Below are positions 1-12,500 of a stretch of DNA of 64,000 bases, one piece after another (position 1 is the first letter of the stretch; each line of letters starts with the position of its first letter). The notes beneath the pieces were generated by a model. That model saw only the letters and a program-made list of their open reading frames with translations, was not told the DNA's origin and searched no databases. The position numbers and the translations under genes are program-made. This DNA is from Stenopsyche tienmushanensis (lineage: Eukaryota > Arthropoda > Insecta > Trichoptera > Stenopsychidae), in contig WACJ01000549.1 in the NCBI GenBank assembly GCA_008973525.1, forward strand, positions 310,001-374,000. The letters run 5' to 3'.

Positions 1-3000
1 TAGAATGAAAAATGAATAAATACTATCAAAATAGTATTGAACTACTGGACATAAATAATTTTCAAGATGCTCTCTGCGCCACGACTGGACGTAGACTATT
101 GTTTTATGCTGTTTACCTGCACCGATTCAATTCCTCTGAACCAATTATTTTCCATATTCCAGATGACAAATTAATAGTCAGATAATAAGACGGTATTTTT
201 AGAGTATTGACTTGATTCTTAGATTTAAAAAAATATCAAAATGTTATTTGAAGTTCATAAAAACTGCCCGAGAAAAATCCGGCCACAACGTAGTGGCCAT
301 AGGAGTTGTAAGGGTTAAAAAGACACTTGATAATTATTACACAGAAATACATCTTAATTCCAAGATTAAAATTCTATGATCAGTTGATAACATTTAATTG
401 ATGGCCAACACTTAAAGAGCATTTCAGCTTCATATTTTTTTAAATATTTTCTTATCATTCAAAAAAAAATACATTTCTTCTCACTTTAATTTTAAGTTAT
501 AAAAATTGTATTTATTAAAAAGTATTAAAATAATTCTTACAATAATTAAGTGGCAGCAATTTAACATATTAATGAAATATAACTTGAACATTTTACGAGG
601 TGGTAATTCAGTTACATATGTGGAAAATTGTGAAGTTTTAAAAGTCATCTAATTTCCCAAGGGAATAATAAACGTTATCTGAAATGACAACAGTGAGCTT
701 TTGACGTTTTTCTCGCAGCTTAAAAGAGCAAAAAAAAAAACATTTTCCATTCCGGCACCAAGTTGGACATTATTGAATTATTCACAAAATACATATTCAC
801 TCCTCCCTATATCGGCGATCCATCGGCTCAAAGAAGTATAAAAATTCTAATCGCATTATAAAGCCTTTGATTGGAGCTGATGAGATTTTCTTGCTATGGG
901 GGTATCTTTGACGATGCGCCGAGTGACCCCAATCCGCCACTCGGGATAAGTAGGTTTTATTGAAAATGTATTGGGGATGCTTTATAGAAAATTTGCGTCG
1001 CGGACGGGAGGAGGCAGACAGAACAAGGTTTTTTCATTTCGTCGTGAAATTCGTTTTGTGTTTTCAATAAAGTCGGGGGTTGATGTAAGAGCGTCTATGT
1101 CAGTCAGAGGCCCACTTGAGAGTCACTTTGGCGCCCCTTGAGAACAAGTGCGTGCACCCTATACATCTCTGTTGGAATATCCGATATTGATGCTTAATAT
1201 TTGTTTTATCCTTGTTTATCCGACATTAAGAACGAAAGGTCAAGCCGAACTTGTATTACAAATACTTCATTTTTTTAAAGTCAATGTATCGAACGTGCTA
1301 TGGACGAATGGCTCAATAAAAAAGTAGGCTCTAAGAAGCAATTGAGAAAGTAAAATTTACGAGCTTAAAGGCTGAGGATTTTAAATTTATATCAACGAAT
1401 ACAACATAAATAATATCCACCATTACTCAATTATTACTATAAAAGTTATTTAAGAAATGCATGGAATTTTTAACTCTTATCAAGAATTTAATTTAAAATA
1501 ATTGGAATGAAAATAAGAAAAATATACTGCGATGAGATTCTCTTCGAGATCAGAGGATTAAAACCCTTATATAAAATAATTTTTCAGACATTTGCATGAA
1601 GTAAATTCTTGAGAGTATGATGCATTAATGGCCAGAGTTTTTATCCTTGAATGAAACCATGATATAACATGATCATAGCGACGAAAAAATATTTTTCACT
1701 GAATAAAAATCGTTTCAAGGGCAAAAAGGTTGTCGATTAAAATAGAAAACGTATTTTGAATCCCTACGACGCATTTGAAATTGAAACCGTTTCTTTTATT
1801 TTTAGGGTTTTGCAACGTAAGGTTCAAGTGCGATTTCACAATCCAGCGATCAAATCTCAATGCAGACGGATCGTCTCTCGTAAAATCATTCTTCCAATTT
1901 ATGACTTCTCAACGAGGGTCAATGCCATGGTTATTTGTAAAAAAATGTATGCAATGAAAAGCCAACTTAAACTTAAAGATTTAAAAAAACGGACGTTTAA
2001 ATTTATTGGGCGAGTCGCTATTATAGCAAAGCCGAGAATTTCGGGAGAGTTGTAAAATATCTATTCGTCGAATATTCGGAATGCCTTTATTTTTCCTCGC
2101 TGGCTTGATTTGTCTTAAATGTTTTGAAGACAAACGAGTCATCTTAATTGCTCTTCTAGATTTTCCTTTGAATAATAATTATTCAAGAAAGTCCCTCGTG
2201 AACTTTCCCGTCACTCCGTGATTCAATTTAATTTCAAAGTGAACTTTTACTCATGTACGTCTCTTTTGAATGATTTATTCAAAAAGTTTTATGTAAGTTT
2301 CCACGAAAAAAGTGTTAAGATATTTTGATAACGATATAGCTGGAAATTTAAACAGATATTATTTATTTTCAAGGTCCCACGAGGGCAACATTGATAACTT
2401 TTGATTGTGTCTAAGTGTAGTTTTTTAAGTAAATGTAGACTAAATCTACTCTTTTTCCTTTTTAACCCTTTTTCATCCGCTATGGGAAAAAACCTTAGTA
2501 TCATCGTCTCATAACTATAATACATAATTTATCAACGGGCTCTTCGTCATCATCGTCTGACAATAAATAAATGATAAAGTAATTCAAAAGAATCAAACCC
2601 AAAATGCATAACCATAAGACTATCGTTCTATTAATCAACATTGAACGTTTTACTATCAACTTGAACATCGATTTCAAAAGAAATTATTTGATCTGATTTT
2701 AATAATTAAAAGTCAATTATACTGCAAGTATTTTATCAGGAGCACACTTTCCCAAGCATTCATTCTGGCTTAGAAAATGGAACATTCATTTTCAGTTTTA
2801 TTTGTCGAAAATCATTTCACTTTATTCTTCTTACGGTGCCATATCCGTTATCAGATGTAGGCCATCTCCATAGGAGACTTTTCTAGGATTGTAGTGAATT
2901 CCCATTTGTCTTCCATATGTGCTTATATTAGGATAGGAAAGCATAGACGTATCTTGAAATGTAACATTTTTAATCAAAAATATATTTTTAAAATACATCA

Positions 3001-3253
3001 AAAATCAGTTTTAAATTTAATCTCAAGCAAGCAATTGGTTTCGCATAAAAACTTTAAATTCAATCTTGGCTAGACATTCCATTTTATATAATGTATGATA
3101 ATTTCTCACTTCAGAAAGCAAATATGCTTATATTACATTTATAGTTCGTAAAATAAATTTACAAGACATTTGAGCTTAATATACGGTATTCGATGTTATC
3201 ATTTGTTACTTATTTTTGATTAGGCGCCAGCTAATTACATCATATACAAGACA
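1..3253. other. AT-rich region, no gene seen
   Basis: Only short chance frames. Near 275-320 a hairpin GGCCAC..GTGGCC and a reversed TTAACCCTT-type end suggest an old transposon end. 790-1180 is more GC-balanced but shows no coding pattern. Confidence 0.4.
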
Positions 3254-3311
3254 TCGTGAATTTGTGTCTGTCAAACACAAATAGTGTAAGTGTTTGACAG
3301 ACAAGTTCACG
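3254..3311. repeat. Long imperfect hairpin
   Basis: CGTGAATTTGTGTCTGTCAA pairs with TTGACAGACAAGTTCACG across a loop of about 14 bases; the stem is about 22 pairs with a small bulge. It could be a remnant of two transposon ends. Confidence 0.6.
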
Positions 3312-3692
3312 AAATCAAAAACATCTCAAAAAATAGTGACATTTGCAACGTTGAAAAAAAATTGGCTTAAAAGAGTAAATGCACTGGAACGTGCACTTTT
3401 TTAAAAAATATTTTCATCGAATAAAATGATCAAGGAAACATAACAAATAAAGGATCCAATATAAAATCCAGGGAGTCGAAGCCATGATGTCCAATCACTA
3501 GGCTATGGACTTAGGGGTATATGACAACATTAATCGTCAGCTATGTCCCATCGTCTTTTTTTTTTGAAAGGTCGTGTAACACCAAAGTCATCGCATAAAC
3601 CTAACCTAACATTCATAGCTCTCCATATCAAAAACAAGATGAACTATTTCTCTTTATACATTAGGTAAAGCAGAAAGAAATGTCATTTTTTT

Positions 3693-4403
3693 TGTTATTT
3701 GGAGAAAAAAAAAATTAATAAAAGCTGTACAATATTACTCAATTAAATAATTTCCATTGTTATTTATAATTGTTCTCCACAGATTAGGTAGCTTTTTAAT
3801 GCCTCTTTCGTAAAATTCGGCCGGTTTTCTACTAAAGTAAGAATCCAAGTAATTTTTCATTTGTTCCACAGAAGTGATTTTTTTGTCGCGAAGAGAATGT
3901 TCTAATGACTTGAAAAGGTGATAGTCTGAGGGTGCAATGTCAGGAGAATATGGTGAATATTGCAGCACTTCCAAATCCAGCTCCCTTATTTTGTTCTGCG
4001 TAATCCTTGCTGCGTGTGATCTTGCATTATCATACTGTAATATTCTTCTTTGGTTGTTAACTAGCATTGATCGCTTTTTGAGCATTTCCGCTTTTAACCC
4101 ATCTAATTGTGCACAATATAGCCCTGCTGTGACAGTTTGGCCAGGTTTTAATAATTCGTAGTAAATTACGCCAAAAAATCCCACCAAACACAAAGGAGGA
4201 CCTTTTTCAAGGATAATGACGGTTGAGGGGTAGAAACAGGTACTTGGTTTCAAGAAAGCCACTGTTTTTCCTACTCGGACTATTGTAGAGGACCCACTTC
4301 TCATCTCCAGAAACGATCCTTTTTAAAAATGGATCGGTTTCATACCTGGACAATAGCGATGAACAAATGGTTATCCGTTCTTCCAAGGCCGTTGATGACA
4401 ACT
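3693..4403 (-). pseudogene. Mariner transposase, truncated and frameshifted (copy A)
   Basis: On the minus strand the C-terminal two thirds of a mariner transposase. The first catalytic aspartate is in VSGDEKWVLY (4207-4401 frame); the second is in QYDNARSHAA and the third in YSPDIAPSDYHLF, with 34 residues between them, the D,D34D spacing of mariner. The protein ends NNNGNYLIE with a stop at 3735-3737. The helix-turn-helix N-terminus is absent and the frame changes between the first and second aspartate, so it is inactive. A close relative lies at 29320-30032 and breaks off at the same codon. Confidence 0.88.
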
Positions 4404-7400
4404 ACATGTAAATTAGAAGGGTCACGTAAAATAAAAACCAGAATTTAAATTATTATGACTTTAATAACATGTTTGTTTGCTAAAATGTGATATAATATTT
4501 TATTACAACAATTTTTTTTACCTGTTTGATTGGCTTTATTGGTGGCGATATACTGTAGTTGATGAGTAAGAGTTAAATAAGTCAGCTATACTGACTTATA
4601 AAACTGCGTGCGGTTTGTAGGAAATTTTCGTTCTTTTGGTGTGCTGTGATCCCCGACCTAAATGTGTTAATATAATATCATTACATGGTCCATTTTGATT
4701 TAATACCATTTTTAAATAGATATCATAGTGGAAATTTGCATAATCGAAACGATGCTGAATAACGACATCGGCATTAAAGCTATGGCGTCCAAACGACACG
4801 TTTGTTTCTAAAGTAATGAAAGTCTATTAAAAACCGACATTAAAGCATTGTCTACTCATGAAGTATTCCTCCGGATTTCCTACGGTTGACATTATTTCCT
4901 GAACTGGTGCAATGGTTTTATTGTCCGTTAATTAAGGAAGTGTCTTAACGGCGCCATAGTCTCTGTTACTAGGTCGTTCAAAGGAGGCTTTACTTCTAAC
5001 GAAGCGCTAACGAACGCCGTTAGCGAGCACAATTCCTAGCTCTTAATTAAAAACGTAAAACCTGAACACTCATCGAGCTATCGAGACCGAATTTCGATAC
5101 GTTCTCAAGAAAATACAGAAACACTTAGCAATTTAATTACGTAATTATTTTTTACATTTAATACTAAAAGCAAGTTAATTTATTTTTCCAATAAAGTACG
5201 AAAAAAGTTGTGTTTAAATATTTAAAAGCCTGGTAGATGTAAAATCTTAAGTACTTAACTTGGCAGAGTGTAAAAAACGATGTCGTTTCTTTGAAGATTG
5301 GAGGTCATTTCCTCGCTACCCTTATACACAATACCGCATTAATTAATTTTAATACAACTTTTACCTTGTAGTGTAATCGTGTGTATAAATCTCCGCGGCC
5401 ACAATCTTCTTTTTATACTCATTCATTATTCAACTTAATTGTGGATATCAAAAAACACAAACATCAGCTGAATTCACAGCATATTTCAGCATTATGCTGA
5501 ATATGTCAAATTAGGTATCATACCAAATTAACGACCTTTCCAGTGCTGTAATATTGTGTAACATCAGGATAAGGTCAAAAGTTTTAAACGAAATGTCAAA
5601 TGTAATATGCTCGACTATAATTTACATTTAGATACTATTTTTTTGATTGATGCTAATGTAATGTTGCTGAATGTAAAGTATTTGATTTGGAGCTTGGAAC
5701 TTCAATGCGATAAAATTATTCCTGTTATAAAACTTTGTTAATTAATAAAATTTTCAACGATATTCATCCATTTCGTACGAAATTACACAAATTTGTATCA
5801 AATACAGCCGCTTCTCCTTTTGTGCGCGGACTTTCTTTACACGGTTTTTATATAACATGTTCAAAAAAATGTTCAGATAGACTCTTAAAAATATGTATTT
5901 AAGTTTAAAAAAAACATATTTTGAGTTGATTTTAAGCAATAGAATCTATGTATTATTTTTAGTATATCATATAAGAATTTCGCAAAGCAATGTGTATTTA
6001 TATATATATACAAAATCTATACGATTCAAAAGATTGTTCTAATGTAATACAAAATACTTTTAAATGGATCATATGAACCAATAAAAATTCTTACTGTGCA
6101 GGAATATGTTCAAAAAATGTTCGGAAAATGAAAGAGGACGGTCACAAGGAGCATCTGGAAGGTAACTAAAAACGCGATCGGAATACACGTTTTCAACTTT
6201 TTTTTAAACATTTTATATATATTAAATCTATACATCTACCAACAATATGTCTCAAATATAATTGCCTGAATATCATTTCTCTTATTCTGCATGGATATTG
6301 ATTTTATTGTATTAAATGATTGATGCTCATGAATCGACAGTTGTTGGTTATATATATTTTACCGACCGTTTAAGACCGTTTTATTTGATTAAAATTGAAA
6401 ATGTCCATAAGACTTATGCACGATTGTAGATACATTATTAAAATTTAATAACAAAACTTCGCAGAGCCATTTTCATCCGTGCAAAACAAAATGGAAAGAT
6501 TACTTTATTGCCCCGCAAGATTTTAATGTTTCCCTCTTACAACCTCTTGAAAAAAGTACACAAGTACTTTAAGTTTGTTTTATACTTGTTTTTACTTATT
6601 TTTAGATACATGTTTTTACAACGCGTAAATAGACGTTGCATTTCTTATAAGCTGACGACTTGGTTATTACCCTGTAATTTTAATATACTTATCTGCTAGA
6701 AAGTAAACGCTTCTATGTATGAGAAGCCATACAAGCGGTGAAACCTTTTATTGTCATAGACATTATTGTTTGAAATATGACTGTTCAAAGTATGAGATAT
6801 AACTCGTATGTAAAAATCACAAATATATATATTAATACTAAATTATAAACCCTGTTTAACACGGTTATTAGATTATATAGGGACCAAGTGTTGGTACAGT
6901 GGGTTAGATTTTCGACTCTTTTAATATCAAAATAATAAGCATAGATTCAATAATTATACATATTTTTTAACAATATTTGAAATGAAAATGTTTAAAATTA
7001 AAGAATTTTTAAGCATTTGAAATTGCTAGAACTATATGAATGAATTTATTGAAGTATATGAATTTATTGCCATGTTGCTTTATTTTCTTGATACTATTTT
7101 TTGTTTCCCAAGAACCCTTGTAAAATACATGCACAGGCTATTTGATGTTATATTTATCAGATTTATTTACCTTAAATCGGTGAATTTACACCTAGATTAC
7201 GTGAGATTAATAGCGGCCACTTTCCGCGCTCTGCGCGTGCGCGAAGTTGAAATGTGGACGCGCATAAGGAAAAAAAAGAGTCGACCAAAAGCCTTGACCG
7301 CGGAACGATGTGTTCTTCCTGTTAACTCCCCATTAGTCTCGCAGCTGAGGTATCTCCTCACAGATATTAAAGACTTTAGACTAAAACGTCGACTCTTAAT

Positions 7401-7800
7401 CTTCATCTAACCATCTTTTTCCTACTTCTTGAACATTCCGGAAACATTCGGGAAATCTATGTAATAGGGGCCTCTCTCCATACATAACAATTGATATTAT
7501 TTTAGGTACATCAGAAAATAGTTTAAATTTAAATTTTAAAAATCGCTTTCTGATAGCCTTTATTGAAATATTATCCATTCTAATAAATTAAAACTAAAAT
7601 ATTGATTTATGCTTTTACTTGTAAGTGTATGTACATTTTTGATGAATTATAGGTCATCGCCCCAAGCAGCCAGGCTATTAAACACCATTGCTTATAAGCG
7701 CATTAATGCCATTTTCACTCTCTACCACCCATGAGCACGTATTAGAGTGTGTGGTAGTGTACATGGAATGGTCGTACTCAATTACTAATCCAACTATCGT
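4404..7800. other. Gene-free region upstream of prominin
   Basis: Small hairpins occur at about 4578-4597 (TAAGTCAG/CTGACTTA) and 5005-5025 (GCTAACG/CGTTAGC). 7200-7360 is relatively GC-rich and could belong to the prominin promoter or a noncoding first exon. The open frame at 7036-7410 has no protein-like features. Confidence 0.35.
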
Positions 7801-7967
7801 ACGTCCGTTAGCAAGCTAAGTAGCGAAACCTGAAAGCTAATTCACCGACTAGTGTTCAACGCTGTCAGTCTTAAGTGAGACCGATCGGGCGAAACGGTGA
7901 AAATAGGTGAAAATATATTGCCCTCAGCAAAACCGTGAGAAAAACCCTCCCGGCCTCCTTCGGACGA

Positions 7968-8321
7968 ATGCCGGGGAGATCGTTCGACATTCGAGTGAAA
8001 TAGATAAAAAATATTGCGTGCCATTAAAACGGTTTTAATCTACGAAAACAGAGTGATCAATTTATCTTTAAGATTTATTTTCGCTTTTACTTTAGTGAAT
8101 TTAGTGTTTATTAAAAATGGTTTCCGAGGATGGAAAAAATCGCGTCTAAAATTGAAATAATCCTTTCTGACAAATTTATTTTTCCGGAACACATGAAAAA
8201 TTGTGAAACCCCGTAGTGAATGCGAATGTACTACAATAGACGGAAACATATAAAATGGTCCCCACTGTGGCGGGGCGCCCGGAAAAATGTTTCAATAAAA
8301 AACGACACTGCATTGCTCTGA
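7968..8321 (+). promoter_or_regulatory. Cluster of four upstream ORFs before the prominin start
   Basis: If this region is transcribed as the 5' leader, ribosomes meet four upstream ATGs before 8255. Three open short closed ORFs (7968-8003, 12 codons; 8117-8149, 11 codons with a favourable A at -3 and G at +4; 8193-8216, 8 codons). The fourth, at 8220, is out of frame with the main ORF and runs past its start to a stop at 8319-8321. That arrangement usually lowers translation of the main ORF. What is seen is the ATGs and stops; that they lie in the mRNA is inference, since an upstream splice acceptor could exclude them. Confidence 0.45.
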
Positions 8322-9509
8322 CCCATAAGAAAGTCCAAATAAAATACAGAGCAATATATCTGCTTTCATTATTCTCAATTTTTTTACTGCTTGTTCGTCA
8401 AATACAAGCTGAAGGTGATCAAAATAACGCTCAAAGTTTCATCAAAAATACGTTTCAATCTATGACGATAAACGATGATGGTGCTATGAAAAACGAAGAA
8501 ATTAAGTTTTCAACCAAACTGTACGACATTAGCGATGATGCCCATTCGGTTGAATCCGGGTTGTACTTAGAGGTAACTGAAAATGCCCCAGAAAATGGAA
8601 GCTTTTCGCAAAGGGAAGCCGAGTCTCCCGGAAGACAATTAGTAGACATTACCGTGGAGGCATCTGCTGGAAAACCGTCCGAGTCGATGAAAAATGGTTT
8701 GCTGCAACGCGACGTCGACGTAAAAATAAAAATCCAGAACAAAAGTTCACTTCTTAATGGAAATATTATTTCTGAAGAAAGCAGTACTTCTAATTACGAC
8801 AAAAATTCAAATCTCGTTAATCCGCAAGCTTTAGTTCCTTCATCCAACAACGATCTCCGATGGCACCATAACCCATTGCCTCTCGTCTCAGAAGACTGCA
8901 ACGAAATGGAAATGAACATAAAAAACTACCCAACGCTCTACGAAGACAGAGATATGGAAACCAACGAGAGGGACACGACTCTAAACAGAAAAGTCACCAA
9001 CTTAAAATCAGATGCACTCCTACCGAAAACGAAGACCATTTCACACATACACAACAACGACAAAGAAAGACGTGCAATATCCGACGACATCAATGATTCA
9101 TCCCGGATGATAAACGACGTCCCGGATCGAATCGAGACATACACAGAGAAGATAGCCGCGACCAATTCCAAATATTTAAAAAAGGTACAGAGCGGCAATA
9201 AAATGCACATCTATGATGAGGACGCTGGGATAAACAGCGGCGATGCTAAATTGCTCTCGGAAAAGGAAGACCCGAAAGGCGAAACTGGCAAGGAATCGTT
9301 CGCCTCAGATAAAAGTACGGCGAAGAAGGATGAGAGATCTTTCGCTTGGCACGGCAGACAGCGCGACAGAGACACTATGATCAGATTCAACTCTGGACCC
9401 CCCAGAGAGAAGTACATGGTGCCTTCGCTGAAATTCTCCCAGGGAACATTCATCTTCAGATTTTTGTCCGGATTCTTTGGCTTTCTTCACCCGTTCAATT
9501 TCCCGACCG
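8255..9509 (+). CDS. Prominin exon 1: signal/anchor plus long disordered extracellular N-terminus
   Basis: Start chosen at the ATG at 8255, the first in this frame; it is followed by a basic stretch and a hydrophobic run (about residues 31-50, rich in L, F and I) that looks like a signal peptide or anchor. Residues about 52-390 are rich in D, N, S, E and K, with several N-x-S/T sites and no recognisable domain; they are probably disordered. Near the end (about 396-417) aromatic and hydrophobic residues return (FRFLSGFFGFLHPF), where conserved prominin sequence begins. The exon ends in phase 1 at a GTAAGA donor (9510). The coding sequence has more G+C than its flanks. Reading through the donor gives only a short tail to 9550, so that open frame is not the real protein end. 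Confidence 0.85.
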
Positions 9510-12500
9510 GTAAGATTAGTAAAGTTTGTTTACGATATACATATGAATGAATGTCTTCCTTCGCTGCTTTCCAATCGCAGCGATTCAATTCGAATGCATA
9601 AACACGGACGCCATAATACTTCAAACTTCGAAATTTGCGAAACATATACATAATGTATTATGGCATTTAAATCGCACTCTTTCCATGCAATTTCGCATCA
9701 AACTTCAAACTGTGACCCAAATTTTCTAACATAAATTTTATGCGGTACAACCAAATCAATTTTTCGTCCGCGACATTTTCAAAACAAATTCGAACTATAA
9801 AAACATAGCAAATTTATATTCACGAATTGATGTTTTTGCATTATATATGTATATTTAATTGTCTATCTATTTTATGACTCAATACTGTATGGTGAATCAT
9901 TGATTGGATGAGGATGAGCATAATATTTGAACAATGATATTTTGAACTTGTGTTTACAGACACGAGTATAATGAGATAAGCATGTTTATAAACTTAAAAT
10001 AAGAATATATATATGAACAAAAATCATTGGGAAAATTAATGCTTATCGTTAACACATTTCCGTCGGGTTACGTCTATGTGTGTCTTTCATGTACTATAAT
10101 ATAATACTATAAGGCTTTGTAGTTAATTAATATATTTAGTGCACCGTGTTGCATAATCTCTTTCGTTTTTTTGTTACTGTAGGTAACAAAAATCATTTAT
10201 TATCTCAAAAAACAGAACTTTCCAGTTGATTTGTCAACACACAATTTTAGAATTTTGTGTTGTTTTTCATCCGCAGGAACTCTTCTGAGCTTAACATTTC
10301 TTTTCATCCCTTGCCAACAAAAATTATAAAACAATATTCAGATCATCATTAACATATTTGCCGGGAGTAATTTTTAAATTTTTCAATCTCCTCATACTGG
10401 AATTCCTGTATCCTTTTTGGGACACCTTAATTCATCTATTTGCCAAAGTCAAACCTTTCGCCTTATATTATATTTCTTCAGAAATCGCTTCCACGAGACG
10501 CCCAGTATTAGGGTGGTCATTGTCATTCGACATTCTTTATGTCTGTATTAGACGCTCATTTCTTTATAATAATTAATCTCATAAGATCCCACTAAGTATT
10601 TTTATAAGATGATTACATCCATCCCATAAATGAAATTACCATATAATTAAAATTAATAATAACAACTTTAAGTAAAATTTTAAAAATAAAATAGATCATT
10701 TGAAGAGACTAAGGGTTGCTTCATCCATGTAAATTATTCGAATAAATTAATATGGAATATATCAGGTCAAAGAATTGGCTCCTGCCTACAACAGAAAGTA
10801 GAATTATTCAATGTGATTTACAGTCGAATAAATTGGTATGTTTGATGTATCCAAATTGAAATACCACCACTTTGAGAGACATTTTTTGATGAAAGTTTTT
10901 ACGCGGGCCGAAATTCATACTTTTCGCAATTTTCCACATGGGGTGATATTAATTTCGACTAAAAGTCCAAATTAAATTCTTATTTGGTATGATAATGTAC
11001 ATGAAAGCAACGTGGACAACTATTCACAAATTGTTACTTTAGTGTTCTTTTTATCTATGTTTTGTCCGTTTTTCTTTCAGAACTCTTGAGGGACCTTATG
11101 TGGAATACACTGTCAGTTCCACAGCTCATACTGCAGGTATCATTACGCTCTTTCTCTCATACGCAAATCTTTGTATGCACAAAGCTCGAGCTTCATAAAG
11201 CAGACGTCATTATACTGACTCTGTTTCCAATTGCCGACTCAACAAATGGTTTTTGTACAAATGAAAGAAAATATTATTTCAGATGAGACTCTTGCGTTTT
11301 ATTAAATTTTCAAAGAAAATGCTAACGAAATGCCAAGATCTTTTCAACGTAATATTATATTTTAAGAAAGCATTCTTCATCAGTTAAAATATGAGTGTTT
11401 CTTTCATCTTCTTAAAATTGCTATATATTTTAAACTAAATTAAAATATTTTATGTTGAATCACATTAAAGTCTAAAAATGTTATGTTTTGGTTCTGAAAA
11501 AAAATATTTTATTGGATCTTACAAACATTCGTAATACAAGCTTTTGATCAATTATACAGAAATTTAAATGAAACAAAGAAAATCCAGTATAATAAATTCT
11601 TCCAACCTTAATACTAAGCCATTAATATTACATTTTATAGAAGCTATAAGAATCAATCTTATCAATTTCGCAAAAAAATCGCATCGGAATTCTAGCATAT
11701 GACAATGATAATCTTATATTTAAACCTAAAATAATTTTGAATACTAGATTATTAATATTCATGAATCCGAATCTCTGAAGCAGTGAGTGAACATGAAAAA
11801 TTAAAGACTTATTGAGGTCTAGATTTGAGTGGTAATTTTTTTTCTCGCAAAGAGCTTATTTTTGGCTTCCATGAACTTGTTTATTCAAAATATTTTTGAA
11901 ATCGAAGTAAAAATCACGAAATTATGTACATATTATATACGTAAAACTTAATTTGGCGGACTTTGTATTTGAACCAATTAGGATCCAATTTTAGGCTGTT
12001 TTTAGATCTTTACACACGTTTTTACAGACAAACAAATTACAGATTTAATGCCTAAGAAATCAATGGAATATTCCTACATGAATTTTTTTTATTATTAGAA
12101 AAATCTCCCAAGGAGATTGACTTAAAATACCAGCTTAAAAATCATCAATTAATAAATAATCAAATGATAAAGCATTGATCATGATGGTGATTTAATATAA
12201 TCATACATTTTTTTATAATAATCCTTGTATGTTTGAATCAGTTTTTGAAAATATACGTACACACATTGCAAAAGTCGTAGATATACTAAATGAATTCCAC
12301 ATGTTAATAGCTGCCATACATCAGGCAGGATAAAGCAAGACCATAACGTATACATTTGTCACAAACATAAGTATCGCACATTTCATAGTAAATTGAATTA
12401 CTAAAAATATACTTTCGTTCATGTTAAAAATGTACTAAAGAACTCTGTACTTTTTCCAGTCGATTCGCGTTGAGGTCGGGTTCATCATAGCCATAATATT

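Noticed and set aside
7036..7410. 124-codon open frame upstream of prominin
   Set aside because: No domain, hydrophobic and AT-driven composition, overlapping frame on the other strand; looks like chance.
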